DNA of 64,000 nt, taken from Ypsolopha sequella. Its lineage: Eukaryota; Arthropoda; Insecta; Lepidoptera; Ypsolophidae. The notes beneath the pieces were generated by a model. The model made no database searches and was not told where the DNA came from. It saw nothing but the letters and a program-made list of their open reading frames with translations. Both the position numbers and the translations under genes were made by a program. Positions 46,409-57,312 of this stretch are shown here, piece by piece. The DNA lies in NCBI GenBank assembly GCA_934047225.1, contig OW203983.1:372001-436000 (forward strand), in the 5' to 3' direction. Position 1 is the first letter of the stretch. The number at the start of each line of letters is the position of its first letter.

Positions 46409-47442
46409 TTTATTATTGTATTGGTTTTCCAAACTTTTTTTGAAACAGCATTGTGAATGGATTTTTTTATATGTTCCTCTCGTTTGTACATAATTTTTAT
46501 ATGATTTTGTTTTCTTAACGGGCAGGTAGTCACTAACTACCTTGAGTCGACCTTTGTCGGTATACATTTCGACACAAAGTACCTATATTAAAATAACGGT
46601 TACAGCAGCGCGCACTGCAGTACGACGTTGCTGGGACTCCGGATATCGCATAATAGGAGAAAATAATACTTTCACATGGATGCGATTGACGGAAAAAAAT
46701 CCATAAATTTTTCCAAGCAATATTTAACATAATTTTAGTCTAAAACAGCTTTACTTTGAACGATATTTTCATGTTGTTTTTATATAATATATTCTTGAGA
46801 ATCATTTCCTCAATTTTTAATTCAAAATATATATATTGTTCATAATTTTTAAACATACCGTTTAAGAGAAATAACTTTAATATAAAGTAATTTTCGGACG
46901 ACGCTACCACGAGGCGCCAATAAACAATACAATTTTAACTCTTAAGTTCTCATTGTCAGTTTAGTACCAGAATTATAAATTAGGTGGTTGAATTTGGGAC
47001 AGTTACTATATTGTTCGTATAAATATAAAAATCTAAACGTTTAAAACATGAATTTAATATAATAATATATAAAATGAAATAAACTACATCATGTGTTCGT
47101 AAAAAGTGGCAAAAACGTAGACTGATTTTGTTTGGTACATTTATTTTCGGTTTTCTAGAATAAAATATAATAATAAGAATCAATATTAATAATATAAATA
47201 TGAGCATAGTAATTTGTATAACTGTGAAGGAAAACATCGTAAGGATACTTGCATGCCCTAAACAGCGTATGTTTGTGTCCGAAGAAAGGCGATAGGGTTA
47301 ACCACTCATCACGTTCGGACGTAATAATCGTCGCTGAAACGTGGGTGTACTAGTGTGGACTGTGACTTGCATTTCATGGTTCACTCTTAGGAACACCTTT
47401 GACACACTCTCAGAGATTAATGTTGTGATGATAGGCTGTTAA
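46409..47442. other. No gene recognised
   Basis: AT-rich. Short minus-strand ORFs (46334-46567, 46533-46730, 46980-47237) have no motifs; the last is hydrophobic but sits in extreme AT sequence. Confidence 0.4.
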
Positions 47443-48078
47443 GATGAAGTTGCGGAAGCCGAAAACTGGCGACACTACTCGTCCATACGAAAAACTTTAC
47501 GTGAAAATAAAATTGAGAGATCGAGAAAAAAGGATCTGTTGGTTCATACATTTTGATCGGGTAGCTATCATAGAGTATATTGATGGTAGCTATCATAGAG
47601 TATATTGATGGTAGCTATCATAGAGTATATTGATGGTAGCTATCATAGAGTTAGAGTATATTGATGGTAGCTATCATAGAGTATATTGATGGTAGCTATC
47701 ATAGAGTATATTGATGGTAGCTATCATAGAGTATATTGATGGTAGCTATCATAGAGTATATTGATGGTAGCTATCATAGAGTTAGAGTATATTGATGGTA
47801 GCTATCATAGAGTATATTGATGGTAGCTATCATAGAGTATATTGATGGTAGCTATCATAGAGTATATTGATGGTAGCTATCATAGAGTATATTGATGGTA
47901 GCTATCATAGAGTTAGAGTATATTGATGGTAGCTATCATAGAGTATATTGATGGTAGCTGTAACTTTTCTATGGAACAGCTGATTTTTTTTTCGCGATTC
48001 GAGTGTTGGCTCCATAGTAAAAGTTGTTCGTATGGACGAGTACTATCGCCATTTCCCGGCTTCTGCAACTTCATCTAA
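47443..48078. mobile_element. Element with ~60-bp inverted ends surrounding a minisatellite
   Basis: Left end agatgaagttgcggaagccg then ctactcgtccatacgaaaaa (47443-47502). Right end is the near complement at 48019-48078: gttcgtatggacgagtacta then cggcttctgcaacttcatct. The centre is almost entirely the 25-bp array at 47560-47960, so tandem expansion has happened inside a short TIR element. Confidence 0.7.
47560..47960 (+). repeat. Minisatellite, 25-bp unit, about 16 copies
   Basis: Unit gatggtagctatcatagagt plus atatt. Three units carry a longer gttagagtatatt junction, at roughly regular spacing, suggesting that blocks of units were duplicated. Confidence 0.9.
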
Positions 48079-48740
48079 AGAGCTGTTCGCCGCCCGACCT
48101 CGGTTCAACATCAGGTGTTTACAGCCGGCAACTGGCCAGTCTAAGTTGAGCTCCACGCGGCTCCCGCGCGTGTTAAATTACGCTATGGTTGCCTGTGATA
48201 TATTTCTTATTTTAGATAATATTTTTTATTTGGTACTATGTCAGGAGTCGAACCTTTCATAAAAAATCTGTGTTTACTACTCTTTTTCCACGGCTTTTGT
48301 TAATAATCCAGGTTTAAGAATAAATGTATGAAGCAAGAACATAAATCATTACGTGGGGTGTTTATTCTGTCAGCTATGCCATACAATAAAATAGGAATCG
48401 AACCTATATTAAATTATTTGTATTTACTTCTACTTAAAATAAAGAACAAACACATTATTAAATCAGTGGGATGTGAAAGGCACAATAAAACAAGTAAATG
48501 ATCCAAAAGTATACTCATCTTTTATTATTCCGGTAGTTTTTCTCTTTATACCGCACTATGACTTTTTTGCAGGTTAAAACGACCATGAAACATCGTAGAT
48601 ATCTAAACCATTCGATAATTGTTTCAAAAGCAAGTGTGTATCACTATGAACAGTAAATTATATTTTAATCACCAGTAACATTATTTTACTCTTTGATCAC
48701 TATCCATTTTCTCACCAAGACTGACTAAAAACTAACTCGA

Positions 48741-50140
48741 TTTTGTTCCAACATCACGCCACACTCCACCTCTCAGTTTATTTTGTTCCAACATCACGCC
48801 ACACTCCACCTCTCAGTTTATTTTGTTCCAACATCACGCCACACTCCACCTCTCAGTTTATTTTGTTCCAACATCACGCCACACTCCACCTCTCAGTTTA
48901 TTTTGTTCCAACATCACGCCACACTCCACCTCTCAGTTTATTTTGTTCCAACATCACGCCACACTCCACCTCTCAGTTTATTTTGTTCCAACATCACGCC
49001 ACACTCCACCTCTCAGTTTATTTTGTTCCAACATCACGCCACACTCCACCTCTCAGTTTATTTTGTTCCAACATCACGCCACACTCCACCTCTCAGTTTA
49101 TTTTGTTCCAACATCACGCCACACTCCACCTCTCAGTTTATTTTGTTCCAACATCACGCCACACTCCACCTCTCAGTTTATTTTGTTCCAACATCACGCC
49201 ACACTCCACCTCTCAGTTTATTTTGTTCCAACATCACGCCACACTCCACCTCTCAGTTTATTTTGTTCCAACATCACGCCACACTCCACCTCTCAGTTTA
49301 TTTTGTTCCAACATCACGCCACACTCCACCTCTCAGTTTATTTTGTTCCAACATCACGCCACACTCCACCTCTCAGTTTATTTTGTTCCAACATCACGCC
49401 ACACTCCACCTCTCAGTTTATTTTGTTCCAACATCACGCCACACTCCACCTCACAGTTTATTTTGTTCCAACATCACGCCACACTCCACCTCTCAGTTTA
49501 TTTTATTCCAACATCACGCCACACTCCACCTCTCAGTTTATTTTGTTCCAACATCACGCCACACTCCACCTCTCAGTTTATTTTGTTCCAACATCACGCC
49601 ACACTCCACCTCTCAGTTTATTTTGTTCCAACATCACGCCACACTCCACCTCTCAGTTTATTTTGTTCCAACATCACGCCACACTCCACCTCTCAGTTTA
49701 TTTTGTTCCAACATCACGCCACACTCCACCTCTCAGTTTATTTTGTTCCAACATCACGCCACACTCCACCTCTCAGTTTATTTTGTTCCAACATCACGCC
49801 ACACTCCACCTCTCAGTTTATTTTGTTCCAACATCACGCCACACTCCACCTCTCAGTTTATTTTGTTCCAACATCACGCCACACTCCACCTCTCAGTTTA
49901 TTTTGTTCCAACATCACGCCACACTCCACCTCTCAGTTTATTTTGTTCCAACATCACGCCACACTCCACCTCTCAGTTTATTTTGTTCCAACATCACGCC
50001 ACACTCCACCTCTCAGTTTATTTTGTTCCAACATCACGCCACACTCCACCTCTCAGTTTATTTTGTTCCAACATCACGCCACACTCCACCTCTCAGTTTA
50101 TTTTGTTCCAACATCACGCCACACTCCACCTCTCAGTTTA
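48741..50140 (+). repeat. Highly homogeneous minisatellite, 40-bp unit x35
   Basis: Thirty-five units of ttttgttccaacatcacgcc followed by acactccacctctcagttta. I see only two substitutions in 1400 bp (cctcac near 49453 and ttttattcca near 49505), in adjacent units. Three overlapping ORFs of 454-512 codons are by-products: with a 40-bp unit each frame repeats every three units. Confidence 0.96.
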
Positions 50141-50693
50141 TTCGTAAACAAGAGATCACTCCAGCCGTCTGTTTGCCCACCGTTAAAGAAGTGGAAGTCA
50201 TTTTCAGACCAATTCTGTTTTTATAAAAATGTCTTGGCACGGTACGCCCACTCGGCTGCCGCGCTGCGCCGCCGGAACTAGGCTACTTTGTGAAGCATCG
50301 TGTCGTTACTTTTTATCCATAATTATAACAATTTTATCTAAATATCATATATAAACCATGTAACATTATTTTAATCATGATCTACGTAAAACAATAATTT
50401 TAACATTGATCCCTATAAAATAAACAATAATAAATAGTACTTCTGTCATGATTCATGATACAAATTCTTTAGCCGCTAAAACCACGTCAAATTTCGCGCC
50501 ACCGTTCCACCGGAAACACGCTAGCTCTCGGTGCATCGTGACGCTAATTTATTTTATTAAATCATGAAAGAAAATCATTCATAATATGTATACATAACAA
50601 TTCATATCATAATTTATTGTGTAAGACCAGCAATTAATTATAGCCAATTTACATAATTAAATATGGATATTCTGACACAGTCACATGGTACCG
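50141..50693. other. No gene recognised
   Basis: Short unique sequence after the array, then AT-rich. It precedes a LINE endonuclease fragment. Confidence 0.4.
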
Positions 50694-50719
50694 ATTTATT
50701 TGTAATTTGCACAGAGAAC

Positions 50720-52110
50720 AAGTTTGAAAACCATTACTCCCTCGAATATGAGTAAAAAAACCAAAACTAAATATTTCAAGTTAGGTCTCTTAAAGATAAG
50801 ATCTATGAATAACAGCCAGGATGAGCATCAATATTCCATGGAAAGATACAAATCAGATATACTCGCACTAAATGAAACATGGATTAGGGAAGGCGAAGAT
50901 ATCAATTTACCTAAAATATCAGGGTACGTGCTTAAAGTGGCTCCTCGCCCGAGCGGGCATCGCGGCGGTGGCGTTGGTTTCTATGTTCGCCGTGGACTGC
51001 GCACGAGCATACATGTCCACCCGTCGCAGCTGAAACAGTTGTGGTTGCTGGTGCGGGTGCCGGGCACGGTTGGGTGCCTACCGACCAGACTCTACTGAAA
51101 CAGTTGTGGTTGCTGGTGCGGGTGCCGGGCACGGTTGGGTGCCTACCGACCAGACTCTACTGAAACAGTTGTGGTTGCTGGTGCGGGTGCCGGGCACGGT
51201 TGGGTGCCTACCGACCAGACTCTACTGAAACAGTTGTGGTTGCTGGTGCGGGTGCCGGGCACGGTTGGGTGCCTACCGACCAGACTCTACTGAAACAGTT
51301 GTGGTTGCTGGTGCGGGTGCCGGGCACGGTTGGGTGCCTACCGACCAGACTCTACTGAAACAGTTGTGGTTGCTGGTGCGGGTGCCGGGCACGGTTGGGT
51401 GCCTACCGACCAGACTTGACTGAAAAGACTCGCGTTCCCACCAGCGACGCTACATATCTATCAGCGAGTCAATTAGCTCATTTACCACCTTTGACCACAC
51501 ATTTCTATTAACAGACTTTAATTTTGACATATTAAAACTTAATACGTCTCCTGCTCCAGAAGTCTTATCATTTCTCGACCATCAAAACCTCGCTCAGCTG
51601 GTTCAGGAACCTACACGTGTAATAGAAAAATCTGCCACATTACTGGATTTGATTATAACAGATAGCCCTGAATTCTGTAAGCGTACAACCCCCTACTGAG
51701 CGATCATGCAATGGTACCGGCTGATCTTGCAATTGCCAAACCAAAGGAGCCGCTACAATTCATTACAACGCGTGTTTTTAAAAGATCGAAGAAAACGACT
51801 TCATTCAAGATATGCACACTCTACCTTGGTATGATGGTTTGAAGTGAGAAGATGTCGATTCCATGCTAATTCGTTTCAACGAATTAATATTACTTCTGTT
51901 TGATAAGCATGCCCCGCTTAAGAGAATACGCGTGTCTCAAAACTCAAGACCATGGACAACTGACGTTATCAAAATAATGATGCGTCATAGAGATGACGCT
52001 TGGAACAAAGTCACGACTTCAAAGTGTGACTAGAAATTATTATCATACTACAAAAACTCCGTAATCTTGTTACAAGCTCCATAAATCGAGAAAAACGAGC
52101 CTATTTTATA
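50720..52110 (+). pseudogene. LINE endonuclease domain and linker, interrupted by a tandem array
   Basis: Reads FKLGLLKIRSMNNSQDEHQY, DILALNETWIREGEDINLPK (catalytic Glu in LNETW) and GHRGGGVGFYVRRGLRTS, then SQLKQLWLLVRVPG where the 65-bp array begins. After the array comes LLTDFNFDILKLNTSPAPEV, QNLAQLVQEPTRV, LLDLIITDSPEFCK, LLSDHAMV and RPWTTDVIKIMMRHRDDAW, with several stops and shifts. The matching RT part of the same family lies at 54415-55060 in the left palindrome arm. Confidence 0.8.
51031..51420 (+). repeat. Tandem array inside LINE endonuclease, 65-bp unit x6
   Basis: Six near-identical copies of tgaaacagttgtggttgctg, gtgcgggtgccgggcacggt and tgggtgcctaccgaccagac plus tctac. The unit is endonuclease coding sequence (LKQLWLLVRVPG), but 65 is not a multiple of three, so the expansion destroyed the frame. 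The last unit ends ttgac instead of tctac. Confidence 0.94.
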
Positions 52111-52257
52111 CACTTTGTTAACATTTATTTATTAGTATTATTATATTAATGTATATATTATATATATATATATTATATAATATGTAAGTTTATACTATTT
52201 GCATGGTATAAGTATGTTACATAAACTTTTGTTGATTTAGATAAAAATATGTTTAGT

Positions 52258-53150
52258 ATTTATATATTTTAGTGTCAAGACCGTCCTTACAACTAAACAG
52301 ACCATAACATAACAGTCCTAGCACAGACTATACGTGTATCTGGGCTATTGTTGAAACAATGTATGTATCTATTTATATATTTTAGTGTCAAGACCGTCCT
52401 TACAACTAAACAGACCATAACATAACAGTCCTAGCACAGACTATACGTGTATCTGGGCTATTGTTGAAACAATGTATGTATCTATTTATATATTTTAGTG
52501 TCAAGACCGTCCTTACAACTAAACAGACGATAACATAACAGTCCTAGCACAGACTATACGTGTATCTGGGCTATTGTTGAAACAATGTATGTATCTATTT
52601 ATATATTTTAGTGTCAAGACCGTCCTTACAACTAAACAGACCATAACATAACAGTCCTAGCACAGACTATACGTGTATCTGGGCTATTGTTGAAACAATT
52701 TATGTATCTATTTATATATTTTAGTGTCAAGACCGTCCTTACAACTAAACAGACGATAACATAACAGTCCTAGCACAGACTATACGTCTATCTGGGCTAT
52801 TGTTGAAACAATGTATGTATCTATTTATATATTTTAGTGTCAAGACCGTCCTTACAACTAAACAGACGATAACATAACAGTCCTAGCACAGACTATACGT
52901 CTATCTGGGCTATTGTTGAAACAATGTATGTATCTATTTATATATTTTAGTGTCAAGACCGTCCTTACAACTAAACAGACGATAACATAACAGTCCTAGC
53001 ACAGACTATACGTCTATCTGGGCTATTGTTGAAACAATGTATGTATCTATTTATATATTTTAGTGTCAAGACCGTCCTTACAACTAAACAGACGATAACA
53101 TAACAGTCCTAGCACAGACTATACGTCTATCTGGGCTATTATTGAAACAC
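52258..53150 (+). repeat. Tandem array, 113-bp unit x8 (left palindrome arm)
   Basis: Units carry agtgtcaagaccgtccttac, aactaaacagaccataacat and tctgggctattgttgaaaca, with period 113. A c/g site (cagaccataa or cagacgataa) varies in the order c, c, g, c, g, g, g, g; a gtgtatc/gtctatc site also varies. Unrelated to the LINE code that flanks it. Confidence 0.93.
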
Positions 53151-53201
53151 CACGATGAAAACGTTTATTTGGCTCTTAAATGTGTATACTTTGTACTATA
53201 C

Positions 53202-54210
53202 AGGATGGAAAAAATTTAAGGGCCCTGGAGGGGAGCTACCTTAAATCGTTTAGTTAGTTCATTTTATTGAAAGGAAACATTCCTTTATTTTTTAAAAGAA
53301 ACAAAACTGCATTCAAAGATATTCTGAAATTCGCTTCTCACCCGGTAATCGAACCAACTAAAAATGAAAAAAATAAACCCTCGCTATTTTATCATACGAA
53401 TCGGTAGGATTATTGTTCAGAATAAAATTTGTCTAATAAACATTTGGTGTTACACTCATCTGTTGTACGAAATACTCATGAAATTAAATATTTATTACAA
53501 GTTCTTTGTTAACAATACCTAGTACTGTTCACTTGTACCAAGTAAATGAAACGTTCTAATTTTCTTATCTCTCTTACATCCAAAGACATTGTATGAAGTA
53601 CAAGCTTGCTAATGTTATTTATCTTAAGTACCTTGTTGAAGACTTCAATAAGAAAATCGTTAAATGGTAATAATAAATGTATGCAGAGCACAATTAATTC
53701 TTGCACTAGGCATACTGAAGAAAAGTTTAAAAAAGGAACGTATTTTTTTTGCAACGCGGAGTAACAAATTTGAAGTTCGAACCATAAATTTCGTTCGAAA
53801 TAAAAATTTTGTTTTGTTTTGCTTTCATTTCGTGCTGTCATTGTGTAAAAATGGCGTATAATTATTACTTTACAAGTGAACAGTACTAGGTATTGTTAAT
53901 AAAGAACTTGTAATAAATATTCAATTTCATGGGTATCTCGTACAACAGATGAGTGTAAGACTTTAGTTTAGTAGACAAATTTTATCCTGAACAATAATCC
54001 TACCGATTCGTATTATAAATAGCGAGGGTTTATTTTTTTTATTTTTATTTGGTTCAGTTCCCGGGTGAGACAAGCAAATTTTAGAAGATCTTTGAATGCA
54101 GTTTTGTTTCTTTTAAAAAATAAAGGAATGTTTCCTTTCAGTAAAATGAGCTAACTAAAGGATTTAAGGTAGTTCCCCTCCAGGGCCCTTTCATTTTTTC
54201 CACCCTGTAT
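53202..54210. mobile_element. Foldback/MITE element with ~340-bp TIRs (left arm)
   Basis: Left end tacaggatggaaaaaattta then gggccctggaggggagctac. The right end is the complement of tacagggtggaaaaaatgaa then agggccctggaggggaacta. The arms (about 53202-53537 and 53869-54210) are roughly 90 percent alike by eye, with about 330 bases between. It split the LINE between its endonuclease and RT halves, or landed near that break. The 110-codon and 65-codon ORFs inside are unrecognised. Confidence 0.85.
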
Positions 54211-54414
54211 ATTTAAGTTATTTACTGCATGGTGTAATATAGTTGTAAGCTTTGTTAAATATATAAATAAGTAAATAAAATAAATAGGTAACATTAAAAA
54301 TCCTAGTAAAATGTGGGCACACTTAAAACGTGTGTCAATAGTGGGTACCTAATACTAAAAATCAGACCAAAATTCCCAGTCATCTAAATAACCCGAACGA
54401 AATAAATAACTTTT

Positions 54415-55060
54415 TCTAAAAATTCCAGGTAGTTCAACAGTAGATACCTCACTGCTACAATCATTTAAGTTGAGTAAATTTACAGATGAGCGATTTACCA
54501 TCGAACATTGTTCACAGGATCAAATTAGCAAAATTATCCAAAGTATAACTACAAACGCATCTGGCTTTGATAATATCTCGACGGCCATGATTCCAATGAC
54601 GCAGCCTATTATTACAGCTATTATTAACAAGTCCATTGAATCTAATGTTTTCCCTAATGACTGGAAACTTGCGAAAGTTTCTGCCAAAAAGTCCGATTGA
54701 CGATTACAAAGACCTACGAGCCAGAGAGCATAAGTCCGATTGACGATTACAAAGACCTACGAGCCAGAGAGCATAAGTCCGATTGACGATTACAAAGACC
54801 TACGAGCCAGAGATCATAAGTCCGATTGACGATTACAAAGACCTACGAGCCAGAGAGCATAAGTCCGATTGACGATTACAAAGACCTACGAGCCAGAGAG
54901 CATAAGTCCGATTGACGATTACAAAGACCTACGAGCCAGAGAGCATAAGCGTCCTACCCACGTTATCATGTCATCGTTAAATGTCAGGAATTTATTCAGG
55001 AAAAACCTCAGAATAAGGAATACAAATAGAAGCCTGACTAAAATAAGAACTGGGCATTAG
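54415..55060 (+). pseudogene. LINE RT fragment (left arm)
   Basis: Frame pieces give NEINNFF, KIPGSSTVDTSLLQSFKLSK, QDQISKIIQSITTNASGFDN, TAIINKSIESNVFPNDWKLA and then KVSAKKSD, where a 43-bp array starts; SPIDDYKDLRA follows. These match the pre-RT and first RT blocks (normally followed by 'DYKDLRPIS') of the family whose endonuclease is at 50720-52110. Truncated by about 55060. Confidence 0.78.
54689..54946 (+). repeat. Tandem array inside LINE RT, 43-bp unit x6 (left arm)
   Basis: Six copies of aagtccgattgacgattaca, aagacctacgagccagagag and cat. The unit covers the RT codons for SPIDDYKDLR. One unit has gatcat instead of gagcat. Mirrored at 59020-59277. Confidence 0.93.
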
Positions 55061-55445
55061 CCATTGTACTCATCTAACGTAAATTACTCCTGTGTACGAG
55101 TGAATGAAACGACGGACCGCACTTACTTTATATTTTTTCCTGGTGTGTCACTAGATTGAACCAAACAAATGTCAGATGGATGTAATTTGGATGTATTTTA
55201 AATATTATAATACCATCAAATTAAATATGTCTCATCATTTTATCGTTGTGTTGTAATATCGTTCGTTGCGTGCATCACATCTTAATTTGGTGGCATCGAA
55301 ATGTCTATTGCATTTTGCGAAAGTGTACAGCTTCAGCATAGCTTCACCGAGAGAAATTAAATATTTTGGTGCTCTTCCTCTCTAAATTCGTGAAAGTGTG
55401 ATTTATTATTGTTTGTGTTGATTGTTTTTTTAACATTGTAATAAA
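55061..55445. other. Region upstream of the THAP-like exon 1 (left arm)
   Basis: No coding sequence. It would hold the 5' flank or promoter of the THAP-like gene, but no defined element was recognised. Confidence 0.35.
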
Positions 55446-55526
55446 ATGTCTTGTGCGATTGAAGGCTGTAGGTAAATCGCATACAGGAAGAAAAGAAAAC
55501 AACAATGAAGCAATATCATTTCATCG
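55446..55526 (+). pseudogene. THAP-domain gene exon 1, left arm (frameshifted)
   Basis: Starts ATG with MSCAIEGC, giving the first zinc-binding pair C-x4-C. One extra base near 55470 then shifts the frame, after which GKSHTGRKENNNEAISFHR leads to a gtgagt donor. Joined to the exon at 56459 this yields SFHRFPKRKELKSEW, the canonical THAP start (C..C..F..FP..W). THAP domains are C2CH zinc-coordinating DNA-binding modules found in transcription factors and P-element-type transposases. An identical copy is at 58440-58520. Confidence 0.7.
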
Positions 55527-56458
55527 GTGAGTTCTGATAGTTTTTATGTTAATAAGTTGCAGGATCATACCTAAAACTCAGTAACAATAATAGTAGTTCT
55601 TGTAAATCATACTCGTGTTTAATTCTACACCGATATTTGCCTGTTTTATATAGATTTTCTGCCGACTATAAGAGGTTATGTTTTTTCGTATAGTGATGTA
55701 CTAAAGTCCGTGTGGCAAACTATCGAACATTGGTTCCCGCGGCAGCCGTGCATAAAGGATAATAGATTAATGAGAGGTTATCTTTTTGAGTATTAAAAAA
55801 AAAACATAGTTTCCAAGAACTCTGTAGATGGTGTTGAACTGACTACGTTGCTAGGTGCCAGAGCCAAAACGATTGAAAAAAAAAAACTTTGCGTCACGTC
55901 ACGTCACGTCACGTCACATACGCTCGTTGGTTGATGACATGTGTGCTGAGCATATTATGTGCGAATGCTTTGTTATGGTCCGTCCAGGTTTAAAATGTAC
56001 CATGGCTTGTACTCATTGCGCTTTACGACTTTCATCTTTAGGAAAAAGATGTATGCCTCCATTTTTATACAAATCCACAAGGCACAGACTTCTCTTCTTT
56101 TTCTCTTGGGACATTTTCTTTCTGGCGTAGAAAACTCATAAAAAGACTGCTAATTATTTTTTTCTTTTTCCTTGTTGTTATTATTTATTTATTTTCAAAA
56201 TGTCATTGTGATGTGATGTGACAATGACATTAATTACTTTTTTATGTACGTTTCGTTTTACGATCTCAAAATTACATCCAAGTGCAATAATCAAAAAATT
56301 ATGTGACGTTCCGTTCCTTGCAGTAACTTACCAAGTTCAGCGCCATATATCCAGCGACTAGGGAAGAGTAAAAAAAAAAGAAAAGAAAATCCCTCATTGC
56401 AGCGCGAGATAAAATAAAAATAATGCCGAATAAATATCGCTATATTTTTTTGTTACAG
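55527..56458. other. Intron of the THAP-like gene, left arm
   Basis: Bounded by gtgagt and ttttttgttacag. Holds a (cgtca)5 microsatellite at about 55889-55918 and a small hairpin near 56210 (tgtcattgtgatgtgatgtg). The 91-codon ORF at 55855-56130 is mirrored in the right arm but has no recognisable features. Confidence 0.5.
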
Positions 56459-56594
56459 ATTTCCAAAAAGGAAAGAATTAAAAAGTGAATGGCTTAGACG
56501 AATAATTTGACCAAATTGGGCAATTAAAAAAAGCAGTCATATTTGTTCGAAACACTTTACGTCGGATTCTTTTGGACCAAACGAAAATTTAAAA
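56459..56594 (+). pseudogene. THAP-domain gene exon 2, left arm (truncated at palindrome edge)
   Basis: Encodes FPKRKELKSEWLRRII, an in-frame TGA, then NWAIKKSSHICSKHFTSD and SFGPNENLK, ending exactly at the arm boundary. CSKHF supplies the second C-x2-H zinc ligands. The real continuation (KWRLLKVDALPTL, an AVPT-like box) is found only next to the right arm. Confidence 0.75.
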
Positions 56595-56727
56595 CATCTA
56601 TTTGATTGAGTTAAGAGGCGACTTAAAAAGTATCCACTTAAATAGTTTACGCTTGTATCAGAGATACAACCGTAAACTATTTAAGTGGATACTTTTTAAG
56701 TCGCCTCTTAACTCAATCAAATAGATG
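56595..56727. repeat. 133-bp hairpin at the inner palindrome junction
   Basis: Arms 56595-56659 and 56663-56727, pairing positions that sum to 113322, with a 3-base loop (aga) and one c/c mismatch at 56652/56670. Arm sequence begins catctatttgattgagttaa. Its left edge is exactly the inner edge of the large left arm. Confidence 0.95.
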
Positions 56728-57025
56728 TTCGTTGATGTCGCGTCTTTGTTCAATCAAGGAGGAAGAAATTAATCGCAACAATAGAAATCATAATAATCAT
56801 AGACTTATAGGATTCGTAATAATAATATTATGTCAATGATGAGCGATGACAGCGCAATTACTACAGAGGTAATTTCATTTTTTTTTATTTCTATCAAATA
56901 AACATCAACTTATCTTGAATAAAAACTAATAACAAATAATGAACGATTAAAACACCTAATAATCTGTAATAAGAAATCAAATTATGCGCAGTTCAAGTCA
57001 ATAAGCATTCCCAAAATTCATAGAA
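56728..57025. other. Unduplicated part of the palindrome spacer
   Basis: AT-rich. On the plus strand, atgtcaatgatgagcgatga followed by cagcgcaattactacagag and a gtaatt donor could be a tiny first exon (MSMMSDDSAITTE), but this is weak. Confidence 0.35.
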
Positions 57026-57208
57026 CTACCCTGTCAAAGTACTTTTATTGTCAACCACTAAGTACGAAAATGTCTTGATCTGCGGAATTTCTTCGTGAAG
57101 TCGATCACGGCAGTAACGTGAACGAACAGCCCTTTCAGAACGATTTGCGAACATAGAAGTATGCACTTTTCTAAACCACAGACATCCATAGGTACTGGTA
57201 TCTGTTGC
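57026..57208 (-). CDS. Candidate exon 3 of the THAP-like gene
   Basis: On the minus strand, after an acceptor (caattttag) at 57210-57209, an open frame of 61 codons begins ATDTSTYGCLWFRKVHTSMF and continues to LVVDNKSTLTG and a TAG stop at 57026. It would join exon 2 in phase 0 after DTDTL. No family was recognised for this part. It lies outside the duplicated arms, in the spacer. Confidence 0.4.
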   Translation of the reverse strand, partial: ATDTSTYGCLWFRKVHTSMFANRSERAVRSRYCRDRLHEEIPQIKTFSYLVVDNKSTLTG

Positions 57209-57312
57209 CTAAAATTGAAAAATTATCGAGTTAATATACTATAGTAAAGTACAAGCACGTACCTACAAACAAGATAGATAATGCAATTATACATAATCAT
57301 TTAAAGGTTACC

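Noticed and set aside
47980..48262. 76-codon ORF (MDEYYRHFPASATSS...) as a small gene
   Set aside because: Its first codons are the inverted end of the TIR element at 47443-48078, so the start is mobile-element sequence.
48743..50281. Three overlapping ORFs of 454-512 codons with FQHHATLHLS-type repeats
   Set aside because: A 40-bp unit read in three frames gives the same 40-residue repeat in every plus frame; a by-product of the array.
53509..53841. 110-codon ORF present in both palindrome arms (also 60123-60455)
   Set aside because: Lies in the AT-rich centre and arm of a foldback element with no family features; its duplication simply reflects the palindrome.
55855..56130. 91-codon ORF (MPEPKRLKKKNF...) in both arms
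   Set aside because: Sits inside the probable THAP-gene intron; the start overlaps a poly-A and (cgtca) tract, and no domain was recognised.
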